Source: Pseudomonas putida
Lineage (GTDB): Bacteria; Pseudomonadota; Gammaproteobacteria; Pseudomonadales; Pseudomonadaceae
Direction: 5' to 3'
NCBI RefSeq assembly: GCF_009883635.2
Contig: NZ_CP026115.2
Coordinates: forward strand, 2,418,001-2,482,000
Length of the DNA stretch: 64,000 bases
The notes under the pieces are model-generated. The model saw only the letters and a program-made list of their open reading frames with translations. It was not told where the DNA came from and ran no database searches. Position 1 is the first letter of the stretch. Each line of letters starts with the position of its first letter. This document shows, one piece after another, positions 49,190 to 61,300 of this stretch. A program made the position numbers and the translations under genes.

Positions 49190-49203
49190 GTCAATATTTC
49201 GAC
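49190..49203. promoter_or_regulatory. FleQ-box-like site upstream of adhesin 2
   Basis: GTCAATATTTCGAC matches 11 of 14 positions of the FleQ consensus as I know it (GTCAATAAATTGAC) and is about 140 bp before the adhesin 2 start. A TATAAA box lies near 49251 with no good -35 partner. The rest of the 508-bp gap 48837-49344 is AT-rich, with a short GC hairpin near 49293 and GGAGAG before ATG 49345. No gene was seen in it. Confidence 0.45.
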
Positions 49204-49344
49204 TGTCTTTTAACGCGCAAGCGTTCAATGCACGGAAGTTTGACGGGCCTATAAATAGAGGCACTTTCAAATCATTCCACAACCCGCCGGTTTCGAGCGC
49301 CGGAGGGGCATGGAAGACACTGGTCGAGTCATCTGGAGAGTCCC

Positions 49345-52300
49345 ATGAGCACCGTCGTCGCCATCGTCAAAAGCATTGTTGGCCAAGTCATCGCGGTATC
49401 GCCAGAAGGCATCCGCCGCGTGCTCATCGAGGGAGACCGCCTGTTCGCAGGCGAGCAGGTGCTGACAGGCGTGGGCGGTGCCGTCACCCTGCAGCTGACA
49501 GACGGCCGCTATGTGGACCTGGGCCGCGACAGCCAGTGGAGCGCCAGCGCGTCCGACCACAGTACCGACATGTGCATGGCCACCGCGCAGACGGCACCGT
49601 CGGTGGAGCAGCTGCAGCAGGCGATCCAGGCGGGTGCCGACCCGACCACGGCGCTGGAAGCCACCGCTGCCGGCCCGACCTCCTCGGGCAGCAGTGGCGG
49701 CGGCGCGCTTGGCGGTGGCCACAGCTTCGTCCTGCTTGAGGAAACGGCTGCCCGCGTCGACCCGAACATCGGCTTCCAGACCGGACCGCTGAATTTCAGC
49801 GAAAGCCTCAACTTCGATTTCGCCGCCGGGCCACAGACCGCAACCACTGCGCTGGTCGCCGAACTGGCTACCGCCGTAGTGCTGAGCGCGACGCCGTCGA
49901 TCAGCGAGGCCGGCGGCAGTATCGTGTATGTCGCCACGGTCGGCCAGGCGCCGCTCAGCGCGCTGACCGTAACCTTGTCCAATGGCGCGGTGATCGCGAT
50001 TGCCGCCGGGCAGACCAGTGGCTCGGTGACCGTGCCGGTCACGCCGGGCACCACGGTGTATGCCGATGACCGTCACGTGTCGACCACGATCATAAGCACC
50101 AGTGGCGGCGGCATTGCGGTCAGCATCGATGGCACCCCGGCCGACACCCGCGTGGTCGGCACCGTCGATACCACCACCGCCACCCTCAGCGCCAGCCCGA
50201 ACGTGACCGAAGGCGGTGCGATCACCTACACCGTGACCCTGAGCAACCCTGCCCAGACGCCTGTCGCCGTCACCCTGTCCAACGGCCAGGTCATCAGCAT
50301 CGGCGCGGGGCAGAGCAGCGGCAGCGTGGTGCTGCAGACGGCAAATGATGTGTACAAGGACACGACCACCCTCAGCGCCCACATCACCTCCGCCACCGGG
50401 GGCAACTTCGAGCATCTGCAAGCCAACCCGGCTCCCGTTCTGACCGTGGTCAGCGATTCGACCGACACCAGCACCGTCACGCTGACCGCCACGCCCTCCG
50501 TGGCCGAGGGCGGCACCATTGTCTACACCGCCAGCCTTTCGGCACCGGTGACCGGGACGCCGGTGGTGGTGACCCTGACCAACGGCCAGACCATTACCGT
50601 GGCGGTCGGCCAGAGCAGCGGCACGGTTAGCGTGCCGGTCGGCGACGATGTTTATCAGGGCCAAGGGCAAGGCCAGGTCAGTACCAGCATCTCCGGGGTT
50701 TCCGGGGGGAACTTCGAGAATCTGGTCGCCAACCCCGCGCCGGTCAGCACTACCGTCAGTGATATCCAGGACGTCACCACTGTCAGCCTGAGCGCGAGCC
50801 CGAGCGTGGCCGAAGGTGGCCAGATCATCTACACAGCGACCCTCAGCAACCCGGGCCAGACCGCCGTCACCGTGACCCTGAGCAACGGCCAGAGCATCAC
50901 CATCGCGGCCAACCAGACCTCGGGCAGCGTCAGCGTGGCCGCGCCTGCCGATGACCACTACGCCGATGCCAGCCTGATCAGCGCGCGCATCACCGGTGCC
51001 AAGGGCGGCAGTTTCGAAAGCCTGGCAGTCAACGGCACGCCGGCGGTGACCTCTGTCACCGATACCCTCGACACCACGACCGTGACCCTGACCGCCACGC
51101 CGTCGGTGGTCGAAGGCGGCACCATTGTCTACACAGCCACTGTCAACGCGCCGGTCACAGGCTCACCCGTAGTGGTGACCCTGGCTAATGGGCAGAGCAT
51201 CACCATTGCCATCGGCCAAAACTCAGGTTCCACCACGGCGGCCGTCAGCAATGACGCCTACCAGGGCCATGCGCCAATCAGCAACAGCATCACCGGTGTC
51301 AGCGGCGGCAGTTACGAGCAGTTGGTGGCCAACCCAACGCCGGTAAGCACCACCGTCACCGATGTGCAGGACACCGCCACTGTCACCCTCACCGCCACGC
51401 CGTCGGTGGCCGAAGGCGGCACCATCCTCTACACCGCCACAGTGGGGGCGCCGGTCACCGGTAGCCCCATCACCGTCGACCTGGCCAACGGTCAAACCAT
51501 TACCATCCCGGTCGGGCAAAGCTCCGGCACCGCCACCGGTGCGGTGTCCAACGACGCCTATCAAAGCCATGCCGCCGTCACCAACAGCATCATCAGCGTC
51601 AGTGGTGGCAACTACGAAAACCTGGTCGCGGACAAGACCCAGGTCAGCATCAACGTCACCGATGTGACCGACGTCACCACGGTCTCGCTATCGGCAACGC
51701 CGAGTGTCGCTGAGGGTGGCCAGATCGTTTACACCGCGACCTTGACCAATGCTGCGCAGTCTCCGGTGACCGTGACCCTGAGCAATGGCCAGACCATCAC
51801 CATCGCCGCCAACCAGACCTCCGGCAGTGTCGCGGTCGCCACCCACGGTGATAACCCGTACCTCGATGCCGGCGAGGTCAGCGCCAGCATAACCAACGCC
51901 TCGGGCGGTAACTTCGAGAATCTCGCGGTCAACAGCACGCCGGCAGTGACCAATGTCACCGATACCGTCGACACCTCGACTGTCAGCCTAACCGCCACGC
52001 CTTCGGTGGCTGAAGGCGGGACGATCGTTTACACCGCAACGATGACGGCCCCGGTCACGGGTTCTGCCGTCTTGGTCACCCTGGCCAACGGGCAGACCAT
52101 CACCATTCCGGTCGGGCAAAGCTCGGGGACCGCCACGGCTGCGGTCTCCAACGACGTCTACCAAGGCCATGCCGCAGTCAGCAACAGCATCAGCGATGTG
52201 TCCGGAGGCAACTACGAGAGCCTGGTCGCCGAAAAGACCCAAGTCAGCACCACTGTCACCGATGTGACCGATACCACCACGGTGACGCTGACAGCCACAC

Positions 52301-55300
52301 CGTCCGTGGCCGAGGGCGGCACGATCCTCTACACCGCAAGCGTGGGTGAGCCGGTCACCGGAAGCCCGCTGGTGGTCAGCTTGGTCAACGGCCAGACCAT
52401 TACCATTGCCGTCGGCCAGAGTTCGGGCACCGCCACGGGCACCGTCAGCAACGACGTTTATCAGGGCCACGCCGCTGTCACCAACAGCATCAACAGCGTG
52501 TCCGGCGGCAACTATGAAAACCTGGTGGCAAACAAGGCGGCGGTAAGGACTACCGTCACTGATGTGACCGACACCACCACCGTTACCCTCACCGCCACGC
52601 CAACCGTGGCCGAAGGCGGCACCATCGTCTACACCGCCACTGTCGGTGCTCCGGTCACCGGCAGCCCAGTGGTGGTGAACCTGGCCAACGGCCAGACCAT
52701 CACAATCGCCGTCGGCCAGAGTTCCGGCACCGCCACGGGTGCTGTCAGCAACGATGTCTATGGAGGCCATGCGTCGATAACCAACAACATCACATCAGTC
52801 ACAGGCGGCAATTACGAGAATCTGGTCGCCAACCAGACACCCGTCAGCACCAACGTTACCGACGTGACCGACACAACCACGGTCACGCTGACTGCCACAC
52901 CGTCCGTAGCCGAGGGTGGCACCATCCTCTACACGGCCAGCGTGGATGCGCCGGTTTCCGGCAGTCCGGTCGTAGTCAATCTGGCCAATGGGCAGACCAT
53001 CACCATTGCGGTCGGGCAAAGCTCTGGCACCGCCACCGGTGCAGTGACCAACGATGTCTATGTAGGCCACGCCGCCGTCATCAACAGCATCACCAGCGTC
53101 AGCGGTGGCAACTACGAAAACCTGGTCGCCAATCAGTCACCGGTCAGCACCAGCGTCAACGACGTGCAGGACACCACCACCGTCACCCTCACCGCCACAC
53201 CGTCCGTGGCAGAGGGTGACACCATCATCTACACCGCGACGGTAAATGCGCCGGTCACCGGCAACCCGGTCTTGGTCAGCCTGGCCAACGGCCAGACCAT
53301 CACCATTGCCGTCGGAGAGAGTTCAGGCACCGCCACCGCGGCCGTGAGCAACGACGTCTATCAGGGCCACGAACCGATCACCAACAACATCACGGCTGTC
53401 AGCGGCGGCAACTACGAAAACCTGGTCGCCAACAGCGCCACGGTCAGCACCACCGTGACCGATGTGACCGACACCACCACCGTCACCCTGACCGCCACGC
53501 CGTCCGTAGCCGAAGGCGGGTCCATCCTCTACACCGCAACCCTGGGCGCGCCGGTCACTGGCAGCCCGGTCGTCGTGAGCCTGACCAACGGCCAGACCAT
53601 CACCATTGCCGTCGGTCAGAGTTCGGGCACCGCCACAGGCACCGTCAGCAACGACGTTTATCAGGGCCACGCCGCTGTCACCAACAGCATCAGCAACGTG
53701 TCCGGTGGCAATTACGAAGCGCTGATCGCTAACAAGACCCAAGTTATTACTAGTGTCACTGATGTGCAGGACACCACCACCGTTTCGCTGTCGGCCACCC
53801 AGACCGTCGCTGAGGGCGGGCAGATCGTGTACACCGCGACACTGACCAATGCAGCACAGTCTCCGGTGACAGTGAACCTTAGCAACGGGCAAACCATCAC
53901 CATCGCCGCCAACCAGATCTCTGGCAGCGTCAGCGTCGCCACCCACGGTGATAACCCCTATCTTGATGCCGGCCAGGTCAGTGCGCAGATCACCAATGCG
54001 ACTGGCGGCAATTTCGAGAATTTGGCGGTCAACAGCACCCCCGCTGTGACCAATGTCACCGATACCGTCGACACCTCGACCGTCAGTCTGACCGCCACGC
54101 CTTCGGTGGCTGAAGGCGGAACGATTGTTTACACCGCCACGGTGACCGCACCGGTCACTGGCTCCGCCGTCGTGGTCACCCTGGCCAACGGACAGACCAT
54201 CACCATCCCGGTCGGGCAAAGTTCGGGTACCGCCACGGCTGCAGTCAGCAACGACGTCTATCAGGGCCATCCTGCGGTCAGCAACAGCATCAGCAACGTG
54301 TCTGGCGGCAACTATGAGAACCTGGTGGCAAACAGGGCGGCGGTAAGCACTACCGTCACTGATGTGACCGACACCACTACTGTTACCCTCACCGCCACGC
54401 CAAGCGTGGCCGAAGGCGGCACCATCCTCTACACCGCCACTTTGGGCACACCGGTCACTGGCAGCCCGGTCGTCGTGAGCCTGACCAACGGCCAGACCAT
54501 CACCATTCCCGTCGGCCATAGTTCGGGCACCGCCACGGGCACCGTCAGCAACGACGTTTACCAAGGCCACACTGCTGTCACCAACAGCATCAGCAACGTG
54601 TCCGGCGGCAATTACGAAGCGCTGGTCGCGGACAAGACCCAGGTCATTACTAGCGTCACTGATGTGCAGGACACCACCACCGTTTCGCTGTCGGCCACCC
54701 AGAACGTGGCTGAGGGTGGTCAGATCGTCTACACCGCCACCCTGACCAATGCGGCGCAGTCTCCGGTGACCGTCACCTTGAGCAACGGGCAGACCATCAC
54801 CATCGCTGCCAACCAGACCTCCGGTAGCGTCGCGGTTGCCACCCACGGCGATAACCCGTACCTCGATGCCGGTCAGGTCAGCGCGCGCATTACTGGTGCA
54901 ACGGGCGGCAACTTCGAGAATCTCGCGGTCAACAGCACTCCCGCGGTGACCAACGTCACCGATACCGTCGAAACCTCGACCGTGAGCCTGACCGCCACGC
55001 CATCGGTGGCCGAGGGCGGGACGATTGTTTACACCGCCACCGTGACTGCGCCGGTCACCGGCTCTGCCGTGGTGGTGACCTTGGCCAATGGGCAGACCAT
55101 TACCATTCCGGTCGGGCAAAGTTCAGGGACCGCCACGGCTGCAGTCAGCAATGACGTCTATCAGGGGCACGCCCCGGTCACCAACAACATCACGGCCGTC
55201 AGTGGTGGCAACTACGAAAGCCTGGTCGCCAATACCGCGACCGTGAACACCACCGTTACTGATGTGCAGGACACCACCACCGTTACCCTCACCGCCACAC

Positions 55301-58300
55301 CGTCGATGGCCGAGGCCGGCACCATCGTCTACACGGCGAGTGTGGATGCCCCGGTCACCGGCAGCCCGGTCGTCGTGACCCTGACCAATGGCCAGACCAT
55401 CACCATTCCGGTCGGCCAGAGTTCCGGCACTGCCACCGGTACCGTGAGCAACGACGTCTATCAGGGCCATGCTCCCGTCACCAACAGCATCACCAGTGTC
55501 AGCGGTGGCAACTACGAAAACCTGGTCGCCAACCAGTCACCGGTCAGCACCAGCGTCACCGATGTGCAGGACACCACCACGGTCTCGCTGTCTGCCACCC
55601 AGACCGTGGCTGAGGGTGGTCAGATCGTCTACACCGCCACCCTGACCAATGCGGCGCAGTCTCCGGTGACCGTCACCTTGAGCAACGGGCAGACCATCAC
55701 CATCGCTGCCAACCAGACCTCCGGTAGCGTCGCGGTTGCCACCCACGGCGATAACCCGTACCTCGATGCCGGTCAGGTCAGCGCGCGCATTACTGGCGCA
55801 ACGGGCGGCAACTTCGAGAATCTCGCGGTCAACAGCACTCCCGCGGTGACCAACGTTACCGATACCGTCGAAACCTCGACGGTGAGCCTGACCGCCACGC
55901 CATCGGTGGCCGAAGGTGGAACCATCGTCTATACCGCCACGGTGACCGCGCCGGTGACCGGCTCTGCGGTGGTGGTGACACTGGCCAATGGGCAGATCAT
56001 CACCATTCCGGTCGGGCAAAGTTCGGGCACAGCCACGGCTGCGGTATCCAACGACGTCTACCAGGGCCATCCGGCAGTGAGCAACAGCATCAGTAGCGTG
56101 TCCGGCGGCAACTACGAAAACCTGATCGCCAACACCGCCACTGTCAGCACCACCGTAACCGATGTGAACGACACCACCACGGTCTCGCTGTCAGCCACCC
56201 ATACCGTGGCTGAGGGCGGACAGATCGTCTACACCGCGACACTGACCAATGCCGCGCAGTCTCCGGTGACTGTAACCTTGAGCAATGGCCAGAGCATCAC
56301 CATTGCCGCCAACCAGACCTCCGGCAGCGTCAACGTCGCCACCCACGGCGATAACCCGTACCTCGATGCCGGCCAGGTCAGTGCACGCATTACCAGCGCA
56401 ACGGGCGGCAACTTCGAGAACCTGGCAGTCAACAGCACACCGGCGGTGACCCAGGTCACCGATACCGTCGATACCTCGACCGTCAGCCTGACCGCCACGC
56501 CATCGGTGGCTGAAGGCGGGACCATCGTCTACACCGCCACGGTGACCGCTCCGGTTACCGGCTCTGCTGTGGTGGTGACCCTGGCCAACGGGCAGACCAT
56601 CACCATTCCGGTCGGGCAAAGTTCAGGGACCGCCACGGCTGCGGTCTCCAACGACGTCTACCAAGGCCATGCCGCAGTCAGCAACAGCATCAGTGATGTG
56701 TCCGGCGGCAACTACGAAAACCTGGTCGCGGACAAAACCCAGGTCAGCACCACCATCACCGACGTGACCGACACAACCACGGTCACGCTGACTGCCACAC
56801 CGTCGATGGCCGAGGACGGAACCATCGTCTACACGGCGAGTGTGGATGCCCCGGTCACCGGCAGCCCGGTGGTGGTCACCCTGACCAATGGCCAAACCAT
56901 CACCATCGCTGTCGGCCAGAGTTACGGCACCGCAACCGGTGTAGTTGGCAACGACGTGTACCAGGGCCATGCCCCGGTCACCAACGCCATCAGTAACGTG
57001 TCCGGTGGTAACTACGAAAACCTCGTCGCCAACACAGCTACCGTGAGCACCACCGTCACCGATGTGCAGGACACTACCAGCGTTACCCTCACCGCCACAC
57101 CGTCCGCGGCCGAGGGCGGCACCATCCTCTACACGGCCACCGTGGATGCGCCCGTCACCGGCAGCCCGGTCGTAGTCAATCTGGCCAATGGGCAGACCAT
57201 CACCATTGCCATTGGACAAAGCTCCGGGACCGCCACTGGCGCAGTGTCCAATGACGTCTATCACGGCCACGCGGCAGTCACCAACAGCATCAACAGTGTG
57301 TCCGGCGGCAACTATGAAAACCTTGTCGCGGACAAAACCCAAGTCAGCACGAGCGTCACCGATGTGCAGGACACTACCACCGTTTCGCTGTCGGCCACGC
57401 CGAGCGTGGCTGAGGGTGGTCAGATCGTCTACACCGCCACCCTGACCAATGCTGCACAGTCCCCAGTGACCGTGACCCTGAGCAACGGCCAGACCATCAC
57501 TATCGGCGCCAACCAGACCTCCGGCAGCGTCGCGGTTGCCACTCATGGCGATAACCCGTACCTCGATGCTGGACAGGTCAGTGTACAAATTACGAGCGCA
57601 TCAGGCGGCAACTTCGAAAATCTCACGGTCAACAGCACGCCTGCGGTAACCAATGTCACCGATACCGTCGACACCTCAACCGTCAGCCTGACCGCCACGC
57701 CGTCCGTGGCCGAAGGTGGGACCATCGTGTACACCGCCACGGTGACCGCTCCGGTCACGGGTTCTGCCGTCGTGGTGACGCTGGCCAACGGGCAGACCAT
57801 CACCATTCCGGTCGGGCAAAGTTCCGGAACCGCCACGGCTGCGGTATCCAACGACGTCTACCAAGGCCATGCCGCAGTCAGCAATAGCATCAGCGATGTG
57901 TCAGGTGGCAACTACGAGAACCTAGTCGCCAACAAGACCCAAGTCAGCACCACTGTCACCGATGTGACCGATACCACCACGGTGACGCTGACAGCCACAC
58001 CGTCCGTGGCCGAGGGCGGCACCATCGTCTACACGGCGAGTGTGGGTGCCCCGGTCACCGGCAGCCCAGTGGTGGTGAACCTGGCCAACGGCCAGACCAT
58101 CACCATCGCCGTCGGGCAAAGCTCCGGCACCGCTACGGGCGCAGTGTCCAACGACGTTTATCAGGGTCATGCGCCGGTCACAAACAGCATCTCCAACGTC
58201 ACTGGCGGTAATTACGAGAGCCTGGTTGCCGACAAGACTCAAGTCAGCACCACCGTCACCGATGTGCAGGACACCACCGCCGTCACCCTGACCGCCACGC

Positions 58301-61300
58301 CATCCGTGACCGAAGGCGGAACCATCCTCTATACCGCCACTTTGGGCGCGCCGGTCACTGGCAGCCCGGTCGTCGTGAGCCTGGCCAACGGCCAGACCAT
58401 CACCATTGCGGTCGGCCAGAGTTCCGGCACCGCCACCGGCGCAGTAACCAACGATGTCTATGTAGGCCATGCGGCCGTCACCAACAGCATCATCAGCGTC
58501 AGCGGTGGCAACTATGAAAACCTGGTCGCCAATCAATCGCCGGTCAGCACCAGCGTCGCCGACGTGCAGGACACCACCACCGTTTCACTGTCGGCCACCC
58601 AGACCGTGGCTGAAGGCGGACAGATCGTCTACACCGCGACACTGACCAATGCTGCGCAGTCTCCGGTAACCGTCAACTTGAGCAATGGCCAGGCCATCAC
58701 TATCGGCGCCAACCAGACTACCGGCAGCGTCGCGGTTACCACCCATGGCGATAACCCGTACCTCGATGCTGGACAGGTCAGTGCACAAATTACGAGCGCA
58801 TCGGGCGGCAGCTTTGAAAATCTGGCAGTCAACAGCACCCCTGCAGTGACCAATGTCACCGATACCGTCGACACCTCGACCATCAGCCTGACCGCCACGC
58901 CTTTGGTGGCTGAAGGCGGGACGATCATCTACACCGCCTCGGTGACCGCTCCGGTCACGGGTTCTGCCGTCGTGGTCACCCTGGCCAACGGGCAGACCAT
59001 CACCATTCCGGTCGGGCAAAGTTCGGGGACCGCCACAGCTACGGTGTCCAACGACGTCTACCAAGGCCACCCTGCAGTCAGTAACAGCATCAGCAACGTA
59101 TCCGGTGGCAACTACGAGAACCTGGTCGCAGACAAGGCTCAGGTCAGCACCACCGTTACCGATGTGACCGACACCACGACCGTGACCCTGACAGCTACAC
59201 CAAGCGTGGCAGAGGGTGGAACCATTACCTATACGGCGAGTGTGGGCGCCCCCGTCACCGGCAGCCCAGTGGTGATAAGCCTGGCCAATGGGCAGACCAT
59301 CACCATTGCGGAGGGTCAGAGCTCCGGTACCGCCACCGAGGTGGTGACCAATGATGTCTATCAGGGTCACGCACCGGTCACCAACAACATCACGGCCGTC
59401 AGTGGTGGCAACTATGAAAGCCTGGTCGCCAATACCGCGACCGTGAACACCACCGTTACTGATGTGCAGGACACCACCACCGTTACCCTCACCGCCACAC
59501 CGTCGATGGCCGAGGGCGGCACCATCGTCTACACGGCGAGTGTGGATGCCCCGGTCACCGGCAGCCCGGTCGTCGTGACCCTGACCAATGGCCAGACCAT
59601 CACCATTCCGGTCGGCCAGAGTTCCGGCACTGCCACCGGTACCGTGAGCAACGACGTCTATCAGGGCCATGCTCCCGTCACCAACAGCATCACCAGTGTC
59701 AGCGGTGGCAACTACGAAAACCTGGTCGCCAACCAGTCACCGGTCAGCACCAGCGTCACCGATACCGTCGAAACCTCGACCGTGAGCCTGACCGCCACGC
59801 CATCGGTGGCCGAGGGCGGGACGATTATTTACACCGCCACCGTGACTGCGCCGGTCACCGGCTCTGCCGTGGTGGTGACCCTGGCCAATGGGCAGACCAT
59901 TACCATTCCGGTCGGGCAAAGTTCAGGGACCGCCACAGCTGCGGTGTCCAACGACGTCTATCAGGGCCATGCCCCGGTTACCAACAACATCACCGCCGTC
60001 AGCGGTGGCAACTATGAAAACCTGGTCGCCAACACCGCCACTGTCAGCACCACCGTGACCGATGTGACCGACACCACCAACGTCACCCTGACTGCCACGC
60101 CATCCGTGGCCGAAGGTGGGACCATCCTCTACACCGCCAGCGTGGGTGTTCCGGTCACTGGTAGCCCGGTCGTGGTCACCCTCACCAATGGCCAGACCAT
60201 CACCATTCCGGTCGGCCAGAGTTCCGGCACCACCACGGGCACCGTCAGCAACGACGTCTACCAAGGCCACGCCGCTGTCACCAACAGCATTAGCAACGTG
60301 TCCGGCGGTAATTACGAGAACCTGGTGGCCGACAAGACTCAGGTCAGCACCAGTGTCACCGATGTGCAGGACACCACCACGGTTTCGCTATCGGCAACGC
60401 CGAGCGTGGCCGAAGGCGGGCAGATCGTGTACACCGCGACCCTGACCAATGCAGCACAGTCTCCGGTGACAGTGACCCTTAGCAACGGGCAAACCATCAC
60501 CATCGCCGCCAACCAGACCTCCGGCAGCGTCAGCGTCGCCACCCACGGTGATAACCCCTATCTTGATGGCGGTCAGGTCAGCACCAGTATCACCAGTGCA
60601 TCAGGCGGCAATTTCGAGAATTTGGCGGTCAACAGCACCCCCGCTGTGACCAATGTCACCGATACCGTCGACACCTCGACCGTCAGCCTGACCGCCACGC
60701 CATCGGTGGCTGAAGGCGGGACCATCGTCTACACCGCCACGGTGACCGCTCCGGTTACCGGCTCTGCTGTGGTGGTGACCCTTGCCAACGGCCAGTCCAT
60801 CACCATTCCGGTCGGGCAAAGTTCGGGTACCGCCACGGCTGCGGTATCCAACGACGTCTACCAAGGCCACTCTGCAGTCAGCAACAGCATCAGCAACGTA
60901 TCCGGTGGCAACTACGAGAACCTGGTCGCAGACAAGACTCAGGTCAGCACTACCGTTACCGATGTGACCGACACCACGACTGTGACCCTGACAGCCACAC
61001 CAAGCGTGGCAGAGGGTGGAACCATTACCTATACGGCAAGTGTGGGCGCCCCCGTCACTGGCAGCCCGGTGGTGGTCAGCCTGGCCAATGGGCAGACCAT
61101 CACCATTGCGGAGGGTCAGAGCTCCGGTACCGCCACTGAAGTGGTGAACAATGACGTCTATCAGGGGCACGCCCCGGTCACCAACAACATCACGGCCGTC
61201 AGTGGTGGCAACTACGAAAGCCTGGTCGCCAATACCGCTACCGTAAACACCACCGTCACCGATGTGCAGGACACCACCACGGTTTCGCTGTCGGCGACGC

